Below, in pieces: positions 45,797-57,223 of a DNA stretch of 64,000 nt. The position numbers were made by a program, and so were the translations under genes. The notes beneath the pieces are model-generated. The model was given only the letters and a program-made list of their open reading frames with translations. It did not search any database and had not been told where the DNA came from. Position 1 is the first letter of the stretch, and every line of letters starts with the position of its first letter. Origin of the DNA: Bisporella sp. PMI_857 (Eukaryota; Ascomycota; Leotiomycetes; Helotiales; Helotiaceae); assembly GCA_021307315.1 (NCBI GenBank), contig JAJSPD010000087.1:62001-126000 (forward strand). Reading direction: 5' to 3'.

Positions 45797-47757
45797 CCGA
45801 ATAAACTCGACATGCAGGTTTTTTTGTACTTTGCAATTTTAAAGTTTATGTCAGGATACCTAGCACGTAGCAAAAGGCGTAGTAGTTTAACTACGCTCTT
45901 ACTGGTGTAACTATAGTTCTACGTTATTGAGTTCTAAGTTACGACCAGTGTAGAAATATCAATTATAATCAATAATATTAAACCATAATCAAAATTAAAA
46001 TCAAAAATCTTTCGCAGCTCTCACCGGACACGCCGCTGTCAGATACAAGACTCGATTGCTATATAATGTTACACAAAAGTGCACACAGTAAGCCGGGCAA
46101 CAACTTAGAAATTTGGTATCAGCGGCCAAAGATGTGCGGAACACTACGAGTAAGGCGCATTGTTGCCACAGGCATCACTCAACCACCACTCGGATTCGCT
46201 AAGCAATGTTGCACAAAGGTGAGGGGAATTATGTTTGACCTCGGCAATATCTGAGACCCCTCTAAAATCAGAATATATTATAATATATAATGATAGCACG
46301 TGTCATAGTTGTAGGGGTGGGTTTGTTGATGAAGCTCAGTATAAGCACAATGATATATAGTGACATTCAGGGCCGCCGCCTTGTCAGTATGACTCAATAG
46401 GAGCTTCTTCAGACTCGTTGTTACCTCAATAGTCTCACCAGTCGAGATTGGTTTCAAATCATAAATTTTGACTGAGATGTTTTCGGCTTGATTATAGTGT
46501 CCAGAGCATGTAGGATCTACTACTACGGTAATTTAGCCACCCTGCTTAGCGTGATAGATTAGAGTGGTGGTGAGACAAAACTTAGCTCTGACTCCTCCGC
46601 ATTATGAACATGAGATGCACTGACATTCTGACCCTGTGGCTGATTATGGCTGCTGATTATGGCTGCTGATTAAGAAGCCATAACTGTGTGGAGAACTCCA
46701 GGCTGGAACCCCACTTGGCCAATTCAGGCGTGGCTTATTTGGATTACCGTTGATGAGGCAGCTAGTAACCAGACCCCTTAAGCCATCATCTTTGTCGCTC
46801 ACGGTAGGCAGACCGCTGCTTGACATGCCTCGCGATGACGGTATCTTCCGGTCGTGCAAGTATTTGTACCGATTATCAAACTACCCGTATTGCTCCTGCT
46901 ACTGTTCTTTGCATCGAAGGGCGTTTAAGATGTGGATTGAAATAGGCAAGGCTGCGAATCCGATCCCTGCGTCGAAATATAGCTAATCAATAACAAAACG
47001 TATGGAAGGAAATAGCCAGAGCACGAAGTGCAACCTATTTTGGGATTAGCGCTGAGCTGTGACTTAATGGCTCATAGTGCCCGCCGGCCCGTAGAAACGC
47101 AGAGACAGTGATTGGCATCACCTTTGGAAGATTCTGCAAAGACAAGCCTCCCAGTAACTTGATGCATCTTCCAGTTGATTGGCAAGGTGGCTCGATTCCA
47201 ATCAGAGAATTGATAAAGTAGCCAGGCAGATATTACAAGAATAGCCCTCGGGCAGCCTGGGGTGGCTTCATTCTAAGTACATGTGCACGGTAGGATCACG
47301 GCGGGCAAACATGGTGGTCCAAAAGAGTGGGACTCATTCTCAAGCACTGAAGGATAATGGGTCATCAAAGTGATTTGCAACGAGGTACAGCATAGAAGCA
47401 GTTCGCCGTCCCACCTGTAACATGTCGGCAATAGTTTGAGGCCCAATCTAAAAGCAAGGCTGGTATGCGTGTTATATATAGACTTGATTAGCAAACATCC
47501 CCCTGACGTTGGGTTTGGTGGGGCCGGCATATCATGAGCAAGCGGTGCAAGAGTTCAAAGAATATTAGGCTTGTTTAGCAGCGCTGTGTCAATACCTCGT
47601 GACTTATGTCCCAACCCCTATTTTGGCATTCACATGCGTGAGGGGGGCGTCAAACCTTTTGAAGTGTTATCACTGCTATGTCACAGCTTGCAACCTTGAT
47701 TAGGTTTAGCCGCCATTGTATGCTATATATTGGATCTTACTTTCTACATGCCCAATA

Positions 47758-48885
47758 TTTCACCCTTTTACGTCCATGCGCTCTCTGGGAGGTCGTGTCC
47801 CCACCCTCGGATTGGCCAATGAATACACAATGCTACGAACGCTGCTTTTGAGCAATTTTTTGCACTGATTATTATGGAATCAATATGCTATGTTCTTACT
47901 CCTAAGACACCTATTTATAAAGTTTGCACTCACAATGATCGACTCCGAATTCAAGTCCTTTATCGCGATGCTGGATATACACTAGATCACATCGTTTTAC
48001 AAACGAACCTTACTCGAAATTAAGTTTGATGCGCAATTACTCATTGATCAATGCCTCAATAGCAACAGTGCGGCTGCAAGCTAGTTCTTAATCCGCCACA
48101 ACAAAAGCGCTTTATCGAATTAGGTTACTATGTCGAAATAGAAGTAGCATACGCCATTGCCTGAAATACAAGATCTTTTAGATTGGAATTGCAACTTGGA
48201 GGCAGTTCGAACAGCATTCGCAGAAGAAGGATACGTACGACGGTGTGCAAGAGAGAGGCCGTCTTTAAGTAAGAAACATCAACAAGATCGGTTAGCATGG
48301 GCCTGGGAACGCATTTTTAAACCGACGAACAGTAGAATAGCGTTTTGTAGACTAGTTAAACCTGGGTTAATCCAGGCCGGCATAGAAAGGCGTATATTAC
48401 TCAGCTTATTAGCCATATAGGGTTGCTTCATCCAGATTGTATTGAGTTTCGATATCAGCACAAAATAGGATGGAAGTTTAAGGGCAAAGGATCATATTTT
48501 AGTATTATAGCACCCCTTGCAGCAAAATAACACAAAAAGTCACTCTTCAGCTTTTACAGCTCCCGTATTTGACACAATAAGAATCAAGCTAATAACGTAG
48601 CCTGCAAACTCATTCGATCTGAATTTTGTTAAGACTATTTGGAATAGAACGAAGAATTATATTCAAGGAAAATACCTAGGGGTTCGCTCTTCATATAAAA
48701 GGTTGAAAGAAACCGTTTAAGATGCTTAGGTTTTTATTACATGCTACGATGGAGAGCTTGTTCAGGGAATGGGTGATCAACGCATTGCAGTCATTGAAAC
48801 TAAAGGAGGCTATGTAAAATACTAAGAAATTCATAAAGGCAGCATTGCCAAGTATTTAGTCGTGCACGGCTGTGGGGGTGTGAAA
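47758..48885 (+). mobile_element. Decayed Tc1/mariner element
   Basis: Left end TTTCACCCTTTTACGTCCAT preceded by TA (47756-47757). The right end, reverse-complemented, is TTTCACACCCCCACAGCCGT followed by TA (48886-48887). The ends match imperfectly but in register. The interior carries a transposase in pieces from about 47875 to 48825. The 1128-base length is normal for this superfamily. Confidence 0.75.
47875..48825 (+). pseudogene. Tc1/mariner transposase pseudogene
   Basis: The N-terminus reads TPKTPIYKVCTHNDRLRIQV, YRDAGYTLDHIVLQTNLTR (helix-turn-helix DNA-binding region), then a stop. The central part is LPEIQDLLDWNCNLEAVRTA, FAEEGYVRRCARERPSLSKK and HQQDRLAWAWERI. After a frame change it reads HRKAYITQLISHIGLLHPDC and IEFRYQHKIGWKFKGKGSYF. 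The C-terminus is FDLNFVKTIWNRTKNYIQGK and ends MGDQRIAVIETKGGYVKY, the usual ending of this transposase group. Many codons that would be Gln or Trp are TAA/TAG, and frames change at least twice. Inactive. Consistent with C-to-T decay such as RIP. Confidence 0.8.
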
Positions 48886-50038
48886 TATTTGGGGGATGTA
48901 GAGGCCTTTCCAGGTATGTAAGGCGATACGCGTGCCATAATAGGAAACTCTATCATCTTGCCCGTGCACCATAAGTGGCTAGGCTCAAATCTGGTAACAT
49001 AAATGCAATGACAAATGTCCTATATCATGTCCAATCTATGTAATAGACACCTATTTTCCAAGGTACCCAGACTCGTTGCAGACGTACATAACCGAAAGTT
49101 CTTGTCCTGTCTCTATATAGCAAGCAAAAGGCAGTTGCCATTCCCTTTATGTCTATCGAACACAATGCTAAGTCCGTGTCGATCGAAATGTATACCTTGC
49201 CAGACCGCTAAGCTCTTGAAAGGTGCGGGAAGCCTAGTTAAGATCTGGAAAGTAATACCTCATAAACACAGCCGTGGCAAGCGAGCATTGTCCGGTTGTA
49301 AGTCTCACAATGCATAATAACTGTATTTCTTTACCGAGTAAGGACTAGAGTGTACTATAGCAAGTATTGGTAGTAATACTGTTAAGTAAAATAAGCACCT
49401 GCCTATAATTAATGCTGCATTATATCAGCAAGACTCTTAGCGCACATCAGACCGCACGAAGCAGATTCAATACCGATCAGCTAGAACACCTCTCAGCCAT
49501 TAAATCACCAAGCTTTTGAGCTGTTGCCTGGTTTACTGTGTGCACTTTGGTGTAACATTAGCAATCGAGTCATGTATCTAACGGCGACGTGTCCGATGAT
49601 AGCTGCGAATCAACTTTTTCATGATTAGTTCGTCGATTACTGCAGCTGACTTTACGTTCGCTCTGATACGAACAGCTTTTTTACTGGCTATGCCTTCGTT
49701 TATAATGCGTTTCCGCAGTCAGCGTTAGACTAGTCTCGGAGGAATTGCTAAAAGATGGCTTTAGGGCTGAATGCGTAGTAACAGATTTGGAAGTTTGTAA
49801 GTGCAGGTAATTCACAGGAACAAGGGAAAGGATTTCTGTGTATTCAGGGGTTCCTCAGAGCATTGGCTCCCAAAGCTGGAATAATCCTATTCTGCTTTGA
49901 AGCTCGGCATATATAAAGCACTGTCATTACCCTCATCTTGCCCTTCTCAGATTCATCAATCAGATACTTCCGACAACTCAAAACGAACTTAACATTTAAT
50001 CAGAAACAACTACCGCTAATCCACCAACCAAAATTACT
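48886..50038. other. Intergenic upstream of the secreted-protein gene
   Basis: No gene recognised. The frame at 49015-49317 has no recognisable features. The right end holds a TATA box and the 5' UTR of the next gene. Confidence 0.5.
49912..49917 (+). promoter_or_regulatory. TATAAA box of the secreted-protein gene
   Basis: TATATAAAG lies about 125 bases before the ATG at 50039, followed by a pyrimidine-rich stretch (CCCTCATCTTGCCC) typical of fungal transcription start regions. Confidence 0.5.
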
Positions 50039-50700
50039 ATGTATTTTTCGATCCTCTCCATTTATCCATTCCTTGCTCACGCGTCTGCTGTGGCCTTTCC
50101 TGCCTTTGAGGCCGAGGCCACAGTCTCTGAGGGTGCCGCCCCCATCCCCAAGGCATGGGAAGTTGCACCCGCGGCTTTCCAAAAAATTCCCGAACTGGTC
50201 GCGCTGCATACTAATCCTGATTTACCTCAAGGTAAACCAGAGAAAACGGAGGCTGAGGCCAACCTTGATGCTGTATGTTCGAGATCCATATGAAAAATTT
50301 CTTCATAGCTGATGTTTTTAGGTTGCCTTAGAGGGAGACAGGCGCATTTCAATTGGATTCTGACGTATGTCCTCCCGTACACTTCGGCTAGCAACACCTA
50401 CTACTATCTTCCTTACATCTACAACACCTGTTTCTCCTTTGCCGGCAGCAACCTGGACAATGTGCTCTCGGCTGTCAGAATTCTTAACCCTGCCGTGTAC
50501 TGCTACTTTTACGAGTAAGCACTATCCCAGAGCCCTCATGCTATTGTGGATAAGAAGAGAGAGATTGATTTTGCTCATCTAGCGATTATACGTGCGGAGC
50601 TGTCAATGGATTCACTTTCGCTAGCTATGCCAACACCCCATTGAATGCCAATGCCTTCATGGATAATACCTGGTCTTCGTATATTTGTTATGGGGCGTAA
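50039..50700 (+). CDS. Small secreted protein, 3 exons, about 167 aa
   Basis: The ATG at 50039 opens a signal peptide (MYFSILSIYPFLAHASAVA). Preferred exons are 50039-50231, 50322-50514 and 50583-50700, which keep frame (504 bases). The second intron (GTAAGC to TCTAG) is clear. The first donor is less certain: GTAAAC at 50232 keeps frame with the acceptor at 50321, while GTATGT at 50273 does not. The mature protein has an acidic, Ala/Pro-rich N-terminal part, then NWILTYVLPYTSASNTYYYL, YNTCFSFAGSNLDNVLSAV, PAVYCYFY and YTCGAVNGFTFASYA, ending WSSYICYGA. Alternating aromatic and short Gly-rich strands with Cys suggest a beta-sandwich secreted protein, faintly like the crystallin-like one at 36 kb. 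Function unknown. Confidence 0.65.
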
Positions 50701-53077
50701 GTCTCTCGGAATTTCTGCTCTCAGCCCGTGCATTAACCCCTGAACAGCTTACCTTGACCCCAGCTGCTCAAGACTCGCCAAATTCGCAGCTGCAAATTGT
50801 GTGCATGCCTGTGATGGGTTTTGTTGCTAGTTTTGTCTTTGATGAGAGACGAATACCTTGGGCTTTCTTTCCAGCGTACCATTGTTATGACATACTATCT
50901 GATTTTGCGATCTCTTTATCCTGCTAAAGGAATAAAATGGCTTAGTTAGCAGCATGCTAAATTATATAGTTCCTAGTTGTGGTTTTGCCTAATGGGTTTT
51001 CCACATCTGTCACGTAAATGCGAGGAACACTAACATTAAAAAAAATACTGGATTTTCTTATTACAAAGACTTATTTCAGTATTCCCACATCTTCAGGCCG
51101 TATCTGCAAGGAGCGTCCATCATTGTTACGTCAATGTGGTAGCCTACCAAACTGGGGCGAGAATATGAACTATTTAAGTCTTAAATCAGCTTCTTAAACG
51201 GCGCCGCAATAATGGCGGCTTCTGCTGTAACCAGTCCGGCCTTTACAATTCCAAACCTTCTCGATACTAACTAAGGTATTACATATCGTGTTTTGTATGG
51301 CCAAGTCCCAGGCGGTGTATGATTTAGCTGCGACGACCGGAATCTGGCGCTCAAAGTGATGGCTGTCAGATGGCTGAGTAGTATTACATTTTTTTTGAGC
51401 ACAACTTAATAGTACCAGCAATTTAATAGGCCGGCTGGCACAAGTGATGGTCTGGCATAAGTAATTGGCTCGTACTAGTTATTTGCTAGTACTAACATTT
51501 CCTTGAGCTTCCTTGGGCACTCTCACACCCTCAAACTTTGTAGCAAAAAGTGGGTCGCTTTGCACCACCAATTTGTGGGTTATTTATTTGCAAGTATATC
51601 ACCACTGCGGTTGCATGACAAAGTCGTACAAGTTTTTCTTCACATTCAAACCCGAGATTACTTTGAGTCGAATGCTAAAACACATACTCAAGATTACTGA
51701 ATCATGGGCTGCCCCAGGAACGTCGCAAACAATCGCTCTAGCAAATGAACAACTTCGTAGCGGAGAGCAACGCTGATTGTAGTGCCTATAAAGGGTTTAA
51801 TTCCGTATGTTCAATTCTACATAGAGATTTGGCATTAGTGTGAAGGAGATTCAATACCCTGCACGATGATGTGCAACGGCAAGACCGCAGCCACGGTATC
51901 TTGGAGTTACAACACCGCCTCAAATGGATTCTGCATGATCTGCGGGTTGGTCCGCTGAGATCGCCATTAGGTTTACTAATCCTCCTCCCCTGCCTCTAAA
52001 TACTTGTACATGAGCAGGCCACAATCCAGGAGGAGTCTAGTGCTGCAGGATAAAAGTGCCTCCGCTCCGAAAGACCACTGGCGGCAAGTTCAAAAATGAA
52101 ACAAAGATCGATTCTGGAAGTCGGACTAAACAATGGCGGGAACCTCAGCCTCTACAACTAAGGTAGAAAACATACCAGATACAATGAGGAGCATGCACAG
52201 TGAATTTGCGATATGTTTCCTGTTGTGTTGCAAGGTTTCGGGAACGCTAGATATATTGCCACCGCTCACTAAAAATAGTGCTTGGTTATTTCAGTCAGTC
52301 AGTCAGTCAGTGTTTGATTATCCCATAAAGCAGCCCTGACCAATATTTCGACGTCCCGTCCACACGGAGCTGTTGCGGGGTTTTGAAGTGGCGCACATTC
52401 TGATTGGATCGGATAAGCCTCCCGTTAAGCTTGGCGTTCTGTAGCAAAGCTCGGGCCTCAAAAAATCCATGGAAGGAGGTGAATCGGACCAGGTGATCTC
52501 GACCTCTATTGTTTGTACATGTCTAAATTGTGATACGTTTTATTGTATGGTAGCGGTTTCATATTAGAGACTTGAAAAATAAATGTTGGGATTAATGGAA
52601 GTACTGTATAAGAGATAGTTTAAGTGAAAATACATGGACTGAAAAGGCACAGACACTACTTCTTCAGACTCGCCACTATAGCCCGTGCTCGGTCAGATAT
52701 CCCCACACGCCGACCGGATAGTACGGAAGTAAAGGGTTGTCAAGCGGCAAATTGCTATATTGGCTTTCTTATTGGTTGTTTGCCTATCAACCTTAAGTTG
52801 ACTTTTTCTTTTATTTGCTTTTTATCTACATCGTGATGAGGTTCATGCAGTGCCATTGCAGATCTGCTTGTCATGCCCCACTTCCCCAGCCGTGCCAAGA
52901 TATCTTATATTAGCAGCATCGATTTTTCAGCTGTTGGTAGTAGTAGTTTATTCAGCTTAACAGGTCCTAATCCACACAGTTGAGAGAAGCCTATGGATAA
53001 ATTGGGTTTTATATCCTTTTCCAGTTCCTCATTTAAATGACATCTAAACTTTGTTTCTATGTTCTTGTGCACTAAAG
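50701..53077. other. Intergenic, no recognisable gene
   Basis: No gene recognised. A TCAG microsatellite (about five units) lies at 52291-52312. Frames at 51194-51421, 51503-51776, 52133-52339 and 52624-52836 lack features. No Zn2Cys6 motif was found upstream of the transcription-factor-domain gene. Confidence 0.5.
52291..52312. repeat. TCAG microsatellite
   Basis: About five tandem TCAG units, read directly. Confidence 0.8.
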
Positions 53078-54611
53078 ATGAATGCCCCAGGCGCTATAGC
53101 TCAAGCCGAGCCGCACAGACCATCCCTGAATGACGCTCAAATGACGGAAGAGAGTCTCGATTATGAGGAGAATCCATTAATCAAAATCGAGCAACAAGGT
53201 AATATGGTCTTAAACTTTACTTTATTGCTTATCTAAAAGGTCTAATTATTGTATTCAGTACTCCTAGAGCCATGGCGGCGACAGTCACCGTCAAGGGCCC
53301 CCATAATGTACTTGCCGATGGCAAACACACCAACGCTTGATCTGTTTATAGAGCAATTTATTGACGCATTTGCGCCAGATGGCCGCGAAGATTGTGGGAA
53401 GTCGAGTGCAATTCGGCAGGCGGGCTCAGAAAGAATGTTCTCGCCGTTGCTTGATGAAGCTTTCCAGGCTGTCTCCGTGGCATATTTTGCCCAGTGCACA
53501 GGCTCCAGGGTTGCCGCAGCCCATAGCCATAGAGCTTACTGTCGAGTCCTATATCATCTCCAAGGCGCTTTGTTTGATCCCAATCAAAGCAGATCAACAG
53601 GAGTGTTCGCCACCGTCATTCTGCTAATGGCGTACGAAGTAAGCTTAGATTCCATCTGGCCCTTTAAACATAGCACTAATATCTAATACAGAGCCTTCAA
53701 CATACCTCTGAGCGTGCTCTAATCAGCCACTGTGTAGGTGCTTTAAAACTCATCGAGTTCCGTAATCCCTGGAATCACATGTTTGGGGTCGAGCATTTGT
53801 GCTTTACGGAGCTTCTTCCTTATTGGGTACGATATGCAGCCGCTCTCACATTACAAACGGAGACAATTGTAACACTATCTAGGTCTGTACAGCATTAGTC
53901 ATGCGCAAGCCTACCTTTCTGGCCAGATCGGAATGGAAGATTGTCCCCTGGTCAGCCCCCGGCTGCTCTAAAGACATCATGGCGACTCTGTTAGAGCAAG
54001 TTGTTGACCTCCCTACCATTCTATGGAGACATGACCGACACAAAATCTCACAGCGGGCACGGTCTAAGCCACTTAACGAACTCAATGCCCAATTAAGAAG
54101 ACTTTGGAACTCTATTCTGGAGCTCGAGGTACGACTTCACAATTGGAAGCGCAACTGGGCAGATAGTTATCCTTCTGGTCAACCACTTGAAGTTCGTTGG
54201 CAGGGCGAAGACCCATTTCCTGTTTTTCGATACATCGACCCTTCTACTCTAGAATTCGTTATACCGCCTACGCTGGTGTACCCAGATCCGCGGCTTGCCC
54301 ATACCCTTTGCCTTTACTATGCAGTTATGTTAGTGTTATCGTCCGTGGACACGCGGCCAGTCGGCAGAATATCAACGTCCCAGCAGCTAGAGTTTGTGCA
54401 TTTGATTTGCCGTAGCTTGGAATATTATATCCGGGCCGTTCCAGGTAATATGATCAATCGTTTGGCATTTCCATTGCGAGTTGCGTACGATTCGCTTCCT
54501 GAGACAAGCCTAGAGAGAAGGTTCATTGAAGAGGTCTTTCAGCTTGTTGAACGCCGAAAAGCTCTTAGATCCTGGGGCAGATTCATTCCCGACATTTCGA
54601 CAAAAATTTGA
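53078..54611 (+). CDS. Fungal transcription-factor-domain protein lacking a zinc cluster, 454 aa, 4 exons
   Basis: Exons 53078-53198, 53259-53638, 53692-53826 and 53883-54611, with GT-AG introns of 53-60 bases, keep frame (1365 bases). The protein is helical, with MANTPTLDLFIEQFIDAFAP near residue 60. It then has repeated features of the fungal-specific transcription factor C-terminal region: LLDEAFQAVSVAYFA, AYCRVLYHLQGALFDP, GVFATVILLMAYE, GALKLIEFRNPWNH, HTLCLYYAVMLVLSS and FVHLICRSLEYYI. The closing AYDSLPETSLERRFIEEVFQ is also typical. Most relatives carry an N-terminal Zn2Cys6 DNA-binding domain. Here the first 40 residues (MNAPGAIAQAEPHRPSLNDA...) have no cysteine cluster. It may be a truncated copy, or the DNA-binding exon may be lost. 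The coding sequence is otherwise intact. Confidence 0.75.
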
Positions 54612-54963
54612 CTAAGGAATATGCAGTTTCTGGAGGAACCGCATGGTCAATACTCTGGATGCAATAAAAGAGCAGAAGTTATCAAGCTCACTAACTTCTA
54701 GATTCCGGCAAAACAAGACCGGATATATATATAAGTAGATAAAGCCCCTTAGTTAAGAGCTTTGTGCTCAAATACCTAAGTTATCTGAATATCAGTTAAT
54801 TAGCTAGCTTTGTAACACTTTCACTTTTTAGTGAAAAACCTTTATCCAATTGCTTCAATACCCAGTACCAATCAACGTGCCCCAGGCCCTCTACAGAGCC
54901 TGAGGCAACCAAGAACGTTGCAGATGGCCATGAATGGTGCCTTTGTCCTAAACTCTAGTCCTA
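54612..54963. other. Short convergent intergenic region
   Basis: Lies between the converging 3' ends of the transcription-factor-domain gene and the STAND N-domain gene. AT-rich, no gene. Confidence 0.5.
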
Positions 54964-57223
54964 CTAATAGTTATCTACATCACTGTCATCATCACTACCA
55001 TTATCATCCGCGATCCACGCCCCGGGCATCTTCAACTCGGGGTTTTCGATCATGCGCCAAAACTGACCAGCGAACTTGTCTGTAGGTTCTTCAAACCAGA
55101 ATTCCCAGTCGCTTGGTTGAGCACCATAGGAGAAGCCGATCATACGCGCCGCTGGAAGGCGACGATACCATTTCCAAGTTCCCCCCTCCAATTTAAGCCG
55201 ATGTAGAATGATAGATTCGGCTATGCCAAATTTTGTCAAGTCAACGTCTGCTAGTAGTTGAAGTAAATAGTGTAACCCTTTTTTGTGCAACCAGTCTTCC
55301 CGAGAGTACCTTCTCTCACAGGCTGTAAGGAAATGACTATAGCCAGTAACACAATGGTGAAGATCTGCACCAGCGGTTGCCAGGTCCTGAATTAGCAGGA
55401 TCCAGTGGGGAACTGAAATACTCATGACAGAAGTGTTGCTGCCTGCTGCTGAAATGATGGGATCAGCCCATTTAATACCACGCCCTGGAAACTCGGATAT
55501 TTGTCTCAGTTCGCCTACTAAAGTCCATAGTGAGTATGTGAGAGCACTCATCAATGTGTCGCCATCTTCATCCTCAAGCTCTAATGCCAGTGACTTAAAA
55601 GAACAGTGTCCTAAAGCAGTCCGGATAAGGATAGGTGTATTGTGGTCACTATACAAAGCTAGTCTGATAGCGAACCGCTGTCTTTCTAGCAATGTTATTT
55701 CTCCACGAAACTGCGTCAGTGCATCTAGAAGCAGGGAAAGAGAGCTTGTAGGTCCACTGAAGATTCTTTTTCCTGGTCTAAGTTTTTCATCTAATCCTGA
55801 CCAATCGCACTCTCCTGCGTTTACAAACAGACGAAGCATGTCAGTTACTGGTAGTTGTGTTGTTAGATGAAATGAGAAAATGTCTCCAAGACAAATAAGC
55901 CGATCGAGTGGGGTTCTGTAAGGATTAGTCTTTAGATATACATTTTTGCAGAGAGAACGTTACATCATTTCAAAATCAGGCTCAATGGTGTTCGCTCCAT
56001 TCTCAATCAATAGCTGCATAATGGCCAAATCTCCACACCAAACTGCATACTATCCAAGCAGATAGTCAGTATGCTGACACTTCTACATGTAAGACTATAT
56101 AGTATCCCTTTACTTTTATATGTCCATCCAAATTCATCTTTATCGAATGGAGATGAAGCTTTCTTCTTAAAAAGTGTCGTAATGGCTTCTATATTACCTG
56201 CTTTACTAAAGTCAAAAATAATTGAACTTCCAGGCATACCATTGTATATTCGCATGCGAAAATCCGAAATGTTAGGATTTGCGTAGCCGGAAGCTATCCA
56301 AACTTGGTTTGCTAACCAGCCCGGCATCCGATATCGTAACATAGCGTATTTGCGATGCTGTTTATTTTTTGACTTGTTTCTAGCATTACGAGACGACACG
56401 TAATATTTTGTATATGCTGCTTCTCCGCAAAGGTACCGAAACCAATTGAATGCGGTCGATAGCGCTGTAATATCGATATCACTAGCTTGAATCAAACGCT
56501 GATTGTCTGGACTAACGTTTGACTCCCTACATATCTCATGTAAGGGAGGGCCGTCTGCAGCAAGGCTTGAGTCGGTACATATCGCTTGTAAGGAAGGTTC
56601 ATATAAAGGAAGAGAAGGTCTTCTTGAACCACTTGTCAAGGCATGAGAGACAATGGAATACATGCATCGTTGATACGCCCTAGAAAATGTAAGGAAAGGC
56701 GAAGTCTAGGAATGAGAGCTCTAAAATAGCCTATAATGGAAACTATGGCCTATTCTTGAGCGATTTAAGTTACTTACTTTGAATAACACTGCTCCGACAA
56801 AGACAACAGCCTTACAGCGCTTTTCAGCCGAGACCAATATTTTTTCACTTGATCTTTCTTCAAAACTACTTTCGCTGATGCTATATATCGACGGTACCCC
56901 TTTTTTTGGTTTACATCAAGTACCAGATCTTCCACGAACAGCCTTAACTCCTCCGAGGCCACGTAGCAGTGTTGTAAACAGTCGGCAGCAAGTTTTTCCT
57001 GTTCAGGTCCGAAATTTAGAAAAGAACTGAGTTCCGTTTCGTTTTCGAGCCTGAGTATTGTCTCCCCAATCAGCTTGGCCTCTTGCAGGAGGTCCGCAAT
57101 ATCGCTCGGTGGTTCTTGGATATTGTCCCAAAACCCTTTCAGTTCGGCGGCGCTTTTGAGAACCTTGACGGCCAGGGTTCCGATCGCGATACCGCTTGCG
57201 ACAACGCCAACGATCTCGGCCAT
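54964..57223 (-). CDS. STAND-type fungal N-terminal domain protein with ankyrin-like repeats (possibly damaged)
   Basis: The ATG at 57223 starts MAEIVGVVASGIAIGTLAVK and VLKSAAELKGFWDNIQEPPS, the pattern of the fungal N-terminal domain found on STAND/ankyrin proteins. Exon 1 ends at 56778; the intron 56680-56778 boundary (GTAAGT to TTTCTAG) joins in phase to exon 2 from 56679 (KAYQRCMYSIVSHAL). Later come WFRYLCGEAAYTKYY, WIASGYANPNISDFRMRI and KAGNIEAITTLFKK. The ankyrin-like YAVWCGDLAIMQLLIENGAN follows, then an in-phase intron (GTAACG to CTTACAG, ending near 55911) into TPLDRLICLGDIF and a long C-terminal frame (55839-54964) ending in an acidic tail DDNGSDDDSDVDNY. Around 56040-56100 the acceptor GGATAG with CTGAC before it is clear, but no donor keeps frame, so a small lesion is possible. 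Likely cytosolic; function unknown. Confidence 0.65.

Larger units (their letters stand above)
44016..47757. other. Repeat-rich intergenic region
   Basis: No gene recognised in 3.7 kb. It contains a cluster of short TA-flanked repeats (44675-45456), a long G homopolymer near 45783-45796 and AT-rich sequence around 45900-46000. Confidence 0.5.

Noticed and set aside
48157..48420. Separate small gene
   Set aside because: Its content (PEIQDLLDWNCNLEAVRTAF and following) is the middle of the Tc1/mariner transposase relic.
52291..52312. CRISPR-like or satellite array
   Set aside because: Only five TCAG units, a plain microsatellite; CRISPR does not occur in such eukaryotic DNA.
55424..55870. Plus-strand frame of 148 codons
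   Set aside because: Antisense shadow of the last exon of the STAND N-domain gene; Ser-rich without motifs.
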